IMG/VR virus record: IMGVR_UViG_3300032287_001726
Coordinates: 1-33,856 of that record
DNA length: 33,856 nucleotides
Strand: one strand, 5' to 3'
DNA from: a virus
Under the pieces are notes generated by a model. It was not told where the DNA came from and did no database searches. It worked only from the letters and a program-made list of their open reading frames with translations. Shown piece by piece: positions 1-8,304 of this stretch. Position numbers and translations under genes: made by a program. Numbering within the stretch: position 1 is the first letter of the stretch; each line of letters starts with the position of its first letter.

Positions 1-2
1 AA

Positions 3-164
3 GACGATTACCTGCAAAGGTGCATGGGAAGTAATGAAATGCAGAAGTACGATCCTGAGCAACGCTACGCCGTTTGTAATTCGTATTGGAAGGAAGAAAA
101 GTTAAGGAATATATTTAGTAAAGAAGCTAAAACAGTATTTGATAATGGAAAGGGAACTAAATGA
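3..164 (+). CDS. C-terminal end of a phage protein with a short Cys/Trp motif (5' truncated)
   Basis: The frame is open from the window edge to a TGA at 162-164, giving 53 residues. It carries DDYLQRCMGSNEMQKYDP followed by QRYAVCNSYW. I recognise this pattern (two Cys, QRYAVC, terminal Trp) as a short motif found at the ends of phage head-related proteins, including proheads and portals. Its function is unknown to me. It overlaps the start of the terminase small subunit by about 20 bases, which suggests translational coupling in the packaging operon. The N-terminus lies outside the window. Confidence 0.6.
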   Translation, partial: DDYLQRCMGSNEMQKYDPEQRYAVCNSYWKEEKLRNIFSKEAKTVFDNGKGTK

Positions 165-573
165 AAAGCAAAATCTTTTCTGTAAATATTACGTGAGTAA
201 AGAGTTTTTTGGTAGCGGCGTGGAAAGCTATGCCGCTGCTTATGGTTTGGATTTGACAAACCAAAAAGATTATAATAGTGCAAAGGTATTAGCGAGTAAG
301 TTATTAACAAATGTGAACATTCTTTCACGTATCAATGAGGAGCTGGATGCCGCCGGGCTGAATGATAATTTTGTTGATAAACAATTGCTTTTTGCCATTA
401 CTCAAAATGCGGATTTAAGTTCAAAGGTTAGGGCGATTCAGGAATATAACAAGTTGAAGCAAAGGATTATTGAAAAACTTGAAACCAAAAACAATAACAA
501 AATAACCGTCGAATATGTTAGTGCGACTTCCGGAGCTTCACACGAATCAGAAGAAAATAAGGCTGGAGTCTAA
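145..573 (+). CDS. terS: Terminase small subunit
   Basis: This 142-residue protein should recognise the packaging site and load the large terminase onto concatemeric DNA. The N-terminal part (residues 1-50) has the LNEKQNLFCKYYV helix, then a Y-A-A-Y segment and KVLASKLLTNVNILSRI, the usual helical DNA-binding layout of phage TerS proteins. The C-terminal part is helical and charged. I chose ATG at 145; a TTG two codons upstream (139) is possible. It overlaps the large subunit by 59 bases in another frame, so the two are probably translationally coupled. Size and position next to TerL support the call. Confidence 0.8.
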   Translation: MERELNEKQNLFCKYYVSKEFFGSGVESYAAAYGLDLTNQKDYNSAKVLASKLLTNVNILSRINEELDAAGLNDNFVDKQLLFAITQNADLSSKVRAIQEYNKLKQRIIEKLETKNNNKITVEYVSATSGASHESEENKAGV

Positions 574-1678
574 GCGCTTTAACGTGCTCGATTGCGGTCG
601 GCGGTGGGGCAAGTCGAAGTTGAGCGTTAATCTTTTGGTTGAGGGCGCATTAGAGGGCTATCCTGTTGGGTACTTTGCCCCGACATATAAATTATTGGAG
701 GGTACTTTTAAAGAGTGCTATAATGCCTTAGAACAGGTAATAAAGCGAAAGCATGACCAGCAGTTTATTGAATTGGTTACGGGTGGGATTATTGAGTTTT
801 GGAGTTTGGATAACCCGAACGCTGGCAGGTCGCGAAAATACAAGGTGGCGATTGTGGACGAGGCGGCATTTGTGAAAGACCTTTGGGATGCGTGGACACA
901 AAGCATTAGACCTACCTTAACGGACTTAAAGGGTGGGGCGTGGTTTATGAGTACGCCGAAAGGAAAGAACGATTTTTACAAGCTGTGGATGCGTGGGCAA
1001 ACGGGCGAAGAGGGGTGGGCAAGCTGGCAGATGCCGACAAGCACTAACCCTTTTATTGATATTTCGGAGATATGGTCCGCTGAAAAGGATTTGCCGGCAC
1101 TTGCATTTAAGCAGGAGTACCTTGCGGAGTTTAACGATAACGTGGCTAATCCCTTCGGCTTCCAATTCATTAAACAATGTACGATTCCAATGAGTACCGA
1201 GCCGCCTGTTTGCTTTGGTGTGGATTTGGCGAAGTCGTTTGACTGGACGGTGATTATCGGTCTTGACAGATTTGGGCAAGTCAGCTATTTAGAGCGGTTT
1301 CAAAAAGATTGGAATATTACGAAGCAGATAGTAACGCAATTACCGAAAGCACCGATTAAAGTCGATAGTACGGGCGTGGGCGACCCGATTGTGGAAGACC
1401 TGCAAAGGCAGCGGCCCAATGTGTTCGGGTTTAAATATTCTGCAAGCTCGAAACAGCAACTTATGGAGGGGCTTCAATCCGCAATTCATCAACGGAAGGT
1501 TGGTTTCCCGGAGGGGGTTATTACAAAGGAATTGGAGAGCTTTGAGTATGAGTACACACGAACGGGGGTAAGGTTCAATGCACCTACCGGGATGCATGAT
1601 GACTGCGTGAATGCCTTAGCCTTAGCATGGGCTCAGTTTATGGAAAGGAAGCACGATGTAAAATATGTTTTTATATGA
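515..1678 (+). CDS. terL: Terminase large subunit (packaging ATPase and nuclease)
   Basis: This 387-residue motor drives DNA into the prohead and cuts concatemers. Walker A is GRRWGKS at residues 28-34. Walker B is VAIVDEAA with the acidic pair at 115-116. The coupling motif MSTPKGK is at 145-151. The C-terminal RNase H-like nuclease shows FGVDLAKSFDW (first Asp, about residue 238), VDSTGVGDPIV in the middle, and GMHDDCVNALALAW near the end with its paired Asp. All expected catalytic elements are present, so the gene looks intact although it is at the short end for the family. It shares a 4-base ATGA overlap with the next gene. Confidence 0.92.
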   Translation: MLVRLPELHTNQKKIRLESKRFNVLDCGRRWGKSKLSVNLLVEGALEGYPVGYFAPTYKLLEGTFKECYNALEQVIKRKHDQQFIELVTGGIIEFWSLDNPNAGRSRKYKVAIVDEAAFVKDLWDAWTQSIRPTLTDLKGGAWFMSTPKGKNDFYKLWMRGQTGEEGWASWQMPTSTNPFIDISEIWSAEKDLPALAFKQEYLAEFNDNVANPFGFQFIKQCTIPMSTEPPVCFGVDLAKSFDWTVIIGLDRFGQVSYLERFQKDWNITKQIVTQLPKAPIKVDSTGVGDPIVEDLQRQRPNVFGFKYSASSKQQLMEGLQSAIHQRKVGFPEGVITKELESFEYEYTRTGVRFNAPTGMHDDCVNALALAWAQFMERKHDVKYVFI

Positions 1679-2301
1679 CATGGAATGATTTAACGGTGGG
1701 GCAATATCAGAGGCTCTACGGAATATTAAAGCAAACGGATAAAACTAATTTGGACATCCTTACTGAAATAATATCCGTTTGTGAGGGTTATGCCATTGAT
1801 GAAATAGACAGCTGGCAATTCAGCAAACTGATTGAAAAGGAAAAGGAATACAAATTTTTGGAGGCATTGGACTTTGATAAAACGGCAAAAAAATATATCA
1901 ATATCGGGAAGAAGCGTTACAAGTTTGTACATAAGATTCAGGAGATACCCGCCGCCAGGTATATAGAGGCTAAGCATTTTTTGAAAGAAGATTTTATCGA
2001 CAACCTTCACAGTATTATGGCTTCATGTGTTATGCCTATGCGAAAAACGTGGCGGGGGTGGGTTGAGGAGAAATACGATGCTAAGTTACACAGCCATTAT
2101 GCGAACGATTTAAGGCAGGCGAAGTTTGTGGAGGTTTACAATTGCACGCTTTTTTTTTGTCAATTATACGTGGAATTGATAAAAGGTTTGCAGCCTTATT
2201 TGACAAAGGAGTTGAGGAAGATAACGACAGCGGACAAGGTAGCGGAGGTTCAAACAGCTTTGCAGCTAATTACGGATGGATTTACAGCACAGAGCAAGTA
2301 G
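1675..2301 (+). CDS. Tail assembly chaperone, upstream (zero-frame) product
   Basis: The start is set by the ATGA overlap with the terminase stop and gives MTWNDLTVGQYQRLYGILK and 208 residues in total. I recognise this N-terminus from Bacteroidota phages. It is mostly helical with no catalytic motif. At codon 159 it crosses a run of nine T (2150-2158), and a second frame (-1) that remains open past 2301 begins to look coding. This is the arrangement of gpG/gpGT-type tail chaperones, where most ribosomes make the short form and a few make a longer fusion that binds the tail tube and tape measure. The function is inferred from architecture; the position beside terminase is unusual for such genes. 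Confidence 0.6.
   Translation: MTWNDLTVGQYQRLYGILKQTDKTNLDILTEIISVCEGYAIDEIDSWQFSKLIEKEKEYKFLEALDFDKTAKKYINIGKKRYKFVHKIQEIPAARYIEAKHFLKEDFIDNLHSIMASCVMPMRKTWRGWVEEKYDAKLHSHYANDLRQAKFVEVYNCTLFFCQLYVELIKGLQPYLTKELRKITTADKVAEVQTALQLITDGFTAQSK
2150..2158 (+). promoter_or_regulatory. Candidate -1 ribosomal frameshift site (T9 tract)
   Basis: The zero frame reads CTT TTT TTT TGT, so positions 2151-2157 form T TTT TTT, a perfect X-XXY-YYZ slippery heptamer. Slipping back one base joins the upstream chaperone frame to the downstream frame, which stays open to 2438. A run of nine T could also cause transcriptional slippage with the same result. Confidence 0.55.
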
Positions 2302-2438
2302 CGGAGTTGGAGCGGATTAGTTTGGATGCCGCTTACGATATGAACATTTTACAATATTTGAGCGATTTGGTTTACATAAAAGAAAAGCAAAAGAATGAGC
2401 GTAAAATGATGGAAGATATAAAAAGGAATTATAAATGA
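2157..2438 (+). CDS. Tail assembly chaperone, -1 frame C-terminal extension
   Basis: After a -1 slip on the T tract, reading continues from TTG at 2157 for 93 residues to the TGA at 2436-2438. The predicted fusion with the 1675 gene is 254 residues. The extension has an acidic, Gly/Ser-rich linker followed by NYGWIYSTEQVAELERI and LYLSDLVYIKEKQKNERK-like helices (NILQYLSDLVYIKEKQKNER), resembling the Trp-containing C-terminal domains of other tail chaperones. There is no convincing ATG for independent translation; a TTG at 2142 is the nearest. An independent overlapping gene is the alternative. Confidence 0.55.
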   Translation: MSIIRGIDKRFAALFDKGVEEDNDSGQGSGGSNSFAANYGWIYSTEQVAELERISLDAAYDMNILQYLSDLVYIKEKQKNERKMMEDIKRNYK

Positions 2439-2462
2439 TGTTGATGTTTCATGGCAAGCAAT

Positions 2463-2498
2463 CCCCCCGGCTTATTCTTAGGCAGGGGTTTTCTTTTT
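2463..2498 (+). terminator. Probable intrinsic terminator after the packaging/chaperone genes
   Basis: A C-rich 5' arm (CCCCCCGG) and a GGCAGGGG 3' arm enclose the loop CTTATTCTTA and are followed by TTTTCTTTTT. The stem is short and bulged (four strong outer pairs, two inner ones). Its loop resembles that of the terminator at 12503, and both are followed by the same downstream box. Confidence 0.5.
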
Positions 2499-2500
2499 CA

Positions 2501-2510
2501 GGTATTTATT
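2501..2510 (+). promoter_or_regulatory. GGTATWTATW box, copy A (possible late promoter)
   Basis: GGTATTTATT lies between a terminator and the ATG at 2516. Similar boxes occupy the same position at 10314 and 12541. No TAnnTTTG box is visible here. A promoter role is inferred only from the repeated context. Confidence 0.35.
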
Positions 2511-2515
2511 AAAGT

Positions 2516-3169
2516 ATGCCGACAATAGCACAAGCGCAAGCGAAATTAGGGGGAAGAGCCACGGCGGGGCTGGGTATGTCAAAAGGCGTGTTCGTTCCGA
2601 AAGAAGATATGCCGCTGGCGTTGCAGTTGGTAGCGGATTACGTGGCGGCATTTGAGAAAAAGGTAGCAGAAGAATTGAATAGGCTGGATAAGGTTGATAC
2701 TGGCGGGCTTGCAAGTTCTATAAGATTTGAAACTGCTGAAACGGCAAATGGTTTAATAATTCAGGTGTTTGTAAATGATTATTACAAGTTTGTGGATAGC
2801 GGGGTTAGGGGCGTTGGTCGAAATAATATTAACACTACTTCGCCCTATAAGTTCAGATATGCCAACCCTTCGAAAAGCCATGTAGCGGCAATCAGAAAGT
2901 GGATAGCCCGCAATGGCATAAAGTCGAGGGCAGCGGACGTGCAAAAGTATGGTGCGGTTGGCAGGGAAAATAGGCAGCCTGAAGATGTGCGGCTGGCAAA
3001 GATTATCGCCCGGTCGATAAAAAAGAAGGGATTAAGGAGAACAGGCTTTTGGACTGATTCGATTAATGAAACCTTCAAAGATTTCGACGTAAAGATGTCG
3101 CAGGCTTTGGGTATTGATATTAGGGTTAATTTGGAGAATATGGTTAAAGAGATTAAAACGAAAAAATAA
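2516..3169 (+). CDS. HK97-gp10-like head-tail or minor tail protein
   Basis: This 217-residue protein should act at the head-tail joint or tail end. Residues 35-105 carry a long helix (VADYVAAFEKKVAEELNRL), then DTGGLASSIRF and FVNDYYKFVDSGVRG. This 'VDTGxLxxSI ... YxxxVDxGxxG' pattern is typical of HK97-gp10-type proteins. The C-terminal half is basic, with RLAKIIARSIKKKG and a Trp-containing WTDSINETF helix. The ATG follows a terminator and box, and the stop overlaps the next start as TAATG. Catalytic residues are not expected or seen. Confidence 0.6.
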   Translation: MPTIAQAQAKLGGRATAGLGMSKGVFVPKEDMPLALQLVADYVAAFEKKVAEELNRLDKVDTGGLASSIRFETAETANGLIIQVFVNDYYKFVDSGVRGVGRNNINTTSPYKFRYANPSKSHVAAIRKWIARNGIKSRAADVQKYGAVGRENRQPEDVRLAKIIARSIKKKGLRRTGFWTDSINETFKDFDVKMSQALGIDIRVNLENMVKEIKTKK

Positions 3170-4284
3170 TGGCAATCACTATTAAGAGCGCACCGTCCGG
3201 GTTTACCTCCGCAAATGAAGAGGTTTGGCACGTTGTGGATAGCACGAATAAGAATGTTATCGGGTTTAAATACCTTTACGATATTTACAAGGGTGCGACC
3301 TTACAGACCCGGATAACGAACAGCCCCTACGGATCGGACGATTACGGCGTGTTGAATGTAGGTAATATTGTGAGGGCGGGCGTAGCGGTTGATAATATTG
3401 GCGACGTGGATACGGCAACGGCTTACAGCGGCACGTTCGGGGTTTTGAACGGTGGTGCGGATTATTGGTTCACGGAATACAATGTAAGGTTTGGGGAGAT
3501 TTGCGGGGTTACTACAACTGAAAACATGGCATCCGGCACGTACCGGGTTTACAATACCTACAACCGCCACCCGATGCATAAGGCGGGTGCGGCATTAAGC
3601 ACAGGCACGGTATTTTTAACGAACAGACCAGATGAAAGTTATTACTACAATGGCGAGCCGGTGGTGCTAAGCATAAACGGCAAAAGAATAACGGCGGGGC
3701 AAAGTTTACTTATTAAGGTTTTGGGCTCAACACGAACGATTACGGCGGCGGATGCTTTTCACTATTTCAGTCTTAATGGTATGGCTTCGGATGCGACGGT
3801 ATCAATAGAAACGACGGGGTCGGTACTTGCAACTAAGCAGATAAAATCTAAATGCTCAAAATACACGCCTTACACTTTGATATTTTTGAATGCTTATGGG
3901 GCGTGGGATAGCTTTACTTTTGTCAATGGCAATATCCTTACTGATAATCAAAAGAAGAAATTTGAGCGGAGCGAATGGCAGTTGAGCGGGTTTAACATGG
4001 TCGATAAAACGGGAAAGGTAAAGTATGAGGGCATGAAAACATACGGCGTGGATTTTACTACTAAGATGAAATTGACAACGGATATTTTGGGGAGCGAAGA
4101 GTACAAATGGCTATTTGAGTTAATTGTTTCGCCGCTTGTTTATTTGTGGGATAAAACAAATGATTTGTTCCATCCGGTGCAAATAACGGATAGCAATTAT
4201 GAGATAAAAAACAGCTTGCAGAATAAGACCGAAACGCTGGAGGTGAATATCGATGTTTACAAACAAAATACCCAATACCGATGA
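3169..4284 (+). CDS. Tail/baseplate structural protein
   Basis: The 371-residue product is rich in beta-strand-type sequence. Residues 15-110 read as one or more beta-sandwich modules (VVDSTNKNVIGFKYLYDIY). The C-terminus (WLFELIVSPLVYLWDK and then ...ETLEVNIDVYKQN) resembles the tail-end domains of Bacteroidota phage structural proteins. There is no signal peptide and no enzyme motif. It starts by TAATG coupling and overlaps the next tail gene by 4 bases. Location upstream of a large tail protein and the tape measure suggests a distal-tail or baseplate hub role, which is inference. Confidence 0.5.
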   Translation: MAITIKSAPSGFTSANEEVWHVVDSTNKNVIGFKYLYDIYKGATLQTRITNSPYGSDDYGVLNVGNIVRAGVAVDNIGDVDTATAYSGTFGVLNGGADYWFTEYNVRFGEICGVTTTENMASGTYRVYNTYNRHPMHKAGAALSTGTVFLTNRPDESYYYNGEPVVLSINGKRITAGQSLLIKVLGSTRTITAADAFHYFSLNGMASDATVSIETTGSVLATKQIKSKCSKYTPYTLIFLNAYGAWDSFTFVNGNILTDNQKKKFERSEWQLSGFNMVDKTGKVKYEGMKTYGVDFTTKMKLTTDILGSEEYKWLFELIVSPLVYLWDKTNDLFHPVQITDSNYEIKNSLQNKTETLEVNIDVYKQNTQYR

Positions 4285-6596
4285 TTTACGAACTTTTTTT
4301 AGAGGGGCAGTTAGCGGATATACGGCAGGACTTAGGGATGCAGTTGAGCTATGCGATTGACGATGTTAATAAGTACGGCAGCCGGGAGACTTCATTCAGC
4401 AAAACGATAGTGCTACCGGGTACGGCAAACAATAATAAGATTTTCGGATTTGTGGGTGAGTTAGGGAGCAATAACCTATATGCTCCCGGTGCTGCTAATG
4501 TCTTTTCCAATTTCAACCCTGCCCAAACTACAAAAGCGGAGTTGAGGGCGAACGGGCTTTTGCTTTTAAAGGGCGTTTTTAGACTCACGGGGATAATGCA
4601 AGACAAGGGGCACATAGAGTATGAGGGTAATTTGTTTGGCGAATTAGGGGGCTTCATTTCAGCGATAGGGGATGGGAAATTGCAGGATTTGAATTTTAGC
4701 GAATACAACCATCAATATACGGTATCGGCAATAACGAAGAGTTGGGATGGGAGGGTAAAAAAAGATGTTTCAGGTGCTTTTTTTACTTTAGGAGACACTA
4801 TATTTATCAATGGTACTTACAATTTGAATTTAAAGGTAGGTGACGAAATAATTATTACCAATGCGGCAATAGCGAATAACAATGATACTTATTTAGTACA
4901 ATCCTTTACTTATACAAGCGGAGGAACAAATATAATATCAGTAAATAAAAATTTAACTAATGATTTATCGGATACTTTCACAATAGAATACCCATCGGGC
5001 GAAGCGGTAGGCACTGGCTTTTTTTACCCTTTGATAGATTACGGCAGGTATTCGGCGGCGAAATTAAATTACGATTACAGAACTTTTCGCCCGGCGTTAT
5101 TTGTCAAAGAGTATATCGACAAAATGTTTGCACCTGCAACAAGCGGTTATACTTATGAAAGTGAGTTTATCAATAGTGAGTTTTTTAGGAGGTTGGTGAT
5201 ACCGAGTAATACGAAGCAATTGACAAAAATTGTAAGTGAGTTATTAGATGCTGAAAGTTTAAATGGCACTACAGAATTTGGCGAACTTCCACATGAGTTT
5301 CAAATAATAAATTTAATTGATAATTTTACTGGTGATGGCGATCCTGATTTTATTTATACTGGACCTGCAACAGAGATAAAAATAAATTTAAAAATTATTG
5401 GTCAAGTACAAAAAAATTTACAAGGTTTTTTTGATATTTTTTTATTAAAAAATAATGATACTGAAAATCCAATTTTTTATGCATCTTATATATTTAATCA
5501 AAATGATGTTGTTAGTATAGATGTTAATATAGATATTGAAAAAATAATACCAATAAATACTAATGATACAATAAAATTAATGTATGTTGGTCAATTAAAT
5601 TACTATAATCTCATTTCTTTAAAAATCCAATCCACAAATCCTGTAACCGCTCCTATTGAATTAAACGATGATATTATTTTTTCTGAAATTCTCCCCCGCA
5701 ACATTCTCCAAAAGGATTTCTTCACGTGGATTTTGAAGATGTTTAACCTTTACGTCACCGAAGATAAATTAAAGGAAAAGCATTTGATTATTGAGCCTTA
5801 TAAGGATTATTGGAATTTAGATCAACCGATTGATTGGACTTACAAGGTGGCACGTGACAAACCGTGGCAAATTAAACCGATGGGGATGTTGAACGGTAGG
5901 TTCTTTGAGTACAAGTACAAAGAGGATAACGATTTTTATAATGAGGGTTATAAAAAGAAATACAACCTACCTTATGGCTCAAATTTACAGGATACCTTTT
6001 TCCAGTTTGCAAAAGACAAGCAAACGACGGAGGTCGGCTTTTCTCCGACGGTGCTTGTAAAATATGCAGGTGAAGCGAAAGTCGTTTCCGCTATTTACAA
6101 AAAGTCGCAGGGTAATGAAGTAGATCAGGAGGAGCAGATGGATAGCAATATCAGAATCCTAATGGTTAAAAAAATTACGGGCGTTGCATCTTGGTACATA
6201 ACCAATAACGGAGCGGACTTAAAGCAAACGCCGACAAATATAAGCAGCGCATTAACGGTTTATGGCTATGCCGGACATTTTGATGATCCTACAAATCCGA
6301 CGATTGATATTAACTTCGGGGCAGCGGAAGAGATTTATTGCGAACCGAATAGCTACCCGGGTAATAATCTTTTCAACACTTATTGGAGTCCGTTTATTGG
6401 AGAGATAGCGGACAAAGATAGTAAGATACTTACCTGCCATGTTTATTTGACGGAGTTAGATATTGCGAAACTTGATTTCAGCAAACCTGTATTTATTGAC
6501 GGGGTGTTGTGGCGGATTAATAAAATAATTGATTACGATGCCTCGAGTGGCGAATTAACAAAAGTTGAATTATTAAAAGTTATAAATAATGGCTAA
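4281..6596 (+). CDS. Large tail-tip/baseplate protein with AT-rich inserted modules
   Basis: This 771-residue protein begins with a conserved block, IYELFLEGQLADI, then SRETSFSKTIVLPGTANNNKIF (split here: SRETSFSKT and IVLPGTANNNKIF). I know this 'SFSKTxxLPGT.NN' block from tail proteins of Bacteroidota phages. The middle contains at least two beta-rich segments (about residues 165-240 and 330-460). The second is encoded by strikingly AT-rich DNA (5341-5580 has 44 G+C in 240 bases), against 28 in 60 at 5821-5880. These are probably exchanged surface or receptor-contact modules. The C-terminus returns to conserved beta-rich sequence. It overlaps the tape measure gene by 8 bases. Confidence 0.55.
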   Translation: MIYELFLEGQLADIRQDLGMQLSYAIDDVNKYGSRETSFSKTIVLPGTANNNKIFGFVGELGSNNLYAPGAANVFSNFNPAQTTKAELRANGLLLLKGVFRLTGIMQDKGHIEYEGNLFGELGGFISAIGDGKLQDLNFSEYNHQYTVSAITKSWDGRVKKDVSGAFFTLGDTIFINGTYNLNLKVGDEIIITNAAIANNNDTYLVQSFTYTSGGTNIISVNKNLTNDLSDTFTIEYPSGEAVGTGFFYPLIDYGRYSAAKLNYDYRTFRPALFVKEYIDKMFAPATSGYTYESEFINSEFFRRLVIPSNTKQLTKIVSELLDAESLNGTTEFGELPHEFQIINLIDNFTGDGDPDFIYTGPATEIKINLKIIGQVQKNLQGFFDIFLLKNNDTENPIFYASYIFNQNDVVSIDVNIDIEKIIPINTNDTIKLMYVGQLNYYNLISLKIQSTNPVTAPIELNDDIIFSEILPRNILQKDFFTWILKMFNLYVTEDKLKEKHLIIEPYKDYWNLDQPIDWTYKVARDKPWQIKPMGMLNGRFFEYKYKEDNDFYNEGYKKKYNLPYGSNLQDTFFQFAKDKQTTEVGFSPTVLVKYAGEAKVVSAIYKKSQGNEVDQEEQMDSNIRILMVKKITGVASWYITNNGADLKQTPTNISSALTVYGYAGHFDDPTNPTIDINFGAAEEIYCEPNSYPGNNLFNTYWSPFIGEIADKDSKILTCHVYLTELDIAKLDFSKPVFIDGVLWRINKIIDYDASSGELTKVELLKVINNG

Positions 6597-8286
6597 GCAA
6601 GAGGTTGGTTTAAAGATTGATGTTGATGTTTCTTCGGTAGGTAATATGAAGCAGCAGTTGCGGGCGGCGACTAATGAGCTGGTGGCGATGAATGAGAAGT
6701 TTGGCAGTTCATCAAAGGAGGCTACTCAGGCGGCTCAAAGGGTTGCTAAATTAAAAGATGCTATTGGGGACGCGAAGGCGCTTGCAGATACATTCAACCC
6801 CGATAAAAAGTTTGTAGCATTGGGCGGAGCGGTGCAAGGAGCGGTTGCAGGCTTTTCCGCTTTGCAGGGTGCTATGGGTTTATTTGCGGATAAAAATAAA
6901 GAGGTTGAACAATTGCTTTTAAAGGTTCAATCTGCAATGGCATTGCAGCAGGGTTTAAGCGGTATTGCAGGCTCGATAGATTCTTTTAAACTTTTAGCAG
7001 GTACTATTAAGACCCAAGTCGTTGCGGCGTTCACTACTTTGAGGGGTGCGATGATGGCAACGGGTATCGGATTGATTACGTCCGCTGTTGCATTTTTAGT
7101 TACCAATTTTGATGCCGTTAAAAATAAATTGGGCGAATTGTTCCCGGCATTGAAAGGGGCGGGTGATTTGATGGATAGGCTTAAGCAAATAGCGATGGGC
7201 GTTGGTAATGCTTTATTGCAGTTTTTAGCCGCTCCGATTAGTGCAATAGTAAAAGCGGTGCAAGGGGATTTCAAAGGTGCTTTTGAGGCTTTGAAAAATG
7301 GTGTTGCATTTACTAAGAATTTCAGAGCGGGCGAACAAAAGGAAATAAAAGATCAGGCAGATGAGCGGGAGCGATTAAGGCAGGAGGAACTTAAAAAAGA
7401 ACAGGAAGCTAATAAGAAAAAACTTGAAGAGCAAAAAAGGGCGGCAGCGGAATTAAGAAAAGAAAGAATGCAAGCCGAAATGGAATACACGCAATGGCTT
7501 GCTCAAGAAAGAGAACGGCAGTTAAAATTATCAATGACTAATAATGAAAAAGAATTATTTGAATTTGATAAAAAATATAAAAAGCAGTACGAACTTGCTA
7601 AAAAATACAATTTAGATACTAAGCAATTAGATGAATTAAAATTTCAGGAAGGATTAACTTTAATAAATAAAGATGTAGAAGAAAATACTAAAGCAACAAA
7701 TTTAAAGTTAGATAATTTTGGCGCAATGGTGCCTAAGATGGCAACACTTACAACCACATTAACGGCTAATGAAGCAACCGAAGCAAATACACGAAAACAA
7801 ATAGCAACTGATGAAGCTAATAATAGGATACAACTTGCTCAAGCAGTCGGCGGTACTTTAAGCGCTTTGAGTGATGTGGTTGGAAAAGAAACAGCTGCCG
7901 GCAAAGCTTTAGCAATTGCACAAGCTACTATTAATACTTATTTAGGTATTACTGAAGTATGGAAAGCAAAAGCAGTATTACCTGAGCCTTTTAATACTGC
8001 TACTAAAATAGCAGCAACGATAACGACGGCAGCGGGCGGTTTTGCAGCTGTTAGGAATATTGCAAAAACACAAGTTCCTGGCGGCGGTGGCGGTGGTGGC
8101 GGAGTCGGCAATCTAAATGCTCCCATAACCCCGCAGTTAACCCCACAGGTTACGGCAACGGCGGTAAATACGGCGGCGGTCAATCAGATGGGCAATCAGG
8201 CAACGAGGGCGTATGTATTGAATAGCGACATTCAGAATAATGACCAAAGAAATGCGTATATAGATAGGAACGCATCTATTGGATAA
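6589..8286 (+). CDS. Tail tape measure protein
   Basis: This 565-residue protein should set tail length and be ejected with the DNA. The N-terminus (residues 1-60) is a heptad-like helix (MKQQLRAATNELVAMNEKFG). Hydrophobic membrane-type segments follow around residues 80-115 and 150-172. A strongly charged coiled coil runs from about 255 to 350 (RERLRQEELKKEQEANKKKL). The last 70 residues contain a run of eight Gly and an Asn/Gln-rich tail. At roughly 1.5 angstrom per residue the tail would be about 85 nm. A pseudo-repetitive Ala/Gln composition and adjacency to tail proteins support the call. Confidence 0.75.
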   Translation: MAKQEVGLKIDVDVSSVGNMKQQLRAATNELVAMNEKFGSSSKEATQAAQRVAKLKDAIGDAKALADTFNPDKKFVALGGAVQGAVAGFSALQGAMGLFADKNKEVEQLLLKVQSAMALQQGLSGIAGSIDSFKLLAGTIKTQVVAAFTTLRGAMMATGIGLITSAVAFLVTNFDAVKNKLGELFPALKGAGDLMDRLKQIAMGVGNALLQFLAAPISAIVKAVQGDFKGAFEALKNGVAFTKNFRAGEQKEIKDQADERERLRQEELKKEQEANKKKLEEQKRAAAELRKERMQAEMEYTQWLAQERERQLKLSMTNNEKELFEFDKKYKKQYELAKKYNLDTKQLDELKFQEGLTLINKDVEENTKATNLKLDNFGAMVPKMATLTTTLTANEATEANTRKQIATDEANNRIQLAQAVGGTLSALSDVVGKETAAGKALAIAQATINTYLGITEVWKAKAVLPEPFNTATKIAATITTAAGGFAAVRNIAKTQVPGGGGGGGGVGNLNAPITPQLTPQVTATAVNTAAVNQMGNQATRAYVLNSDIQNNDQRNAYIDRNASIG

Positions 8287-8304
8287 ATATTAACTTTACA
8301 GAAT

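Noticed and set aside
926-1279. Antisense frame across terminase
   Set aside because: No recognisable protein features and it opposes the well-supported large terminase; typical shadow of a G+C-moderate gene.
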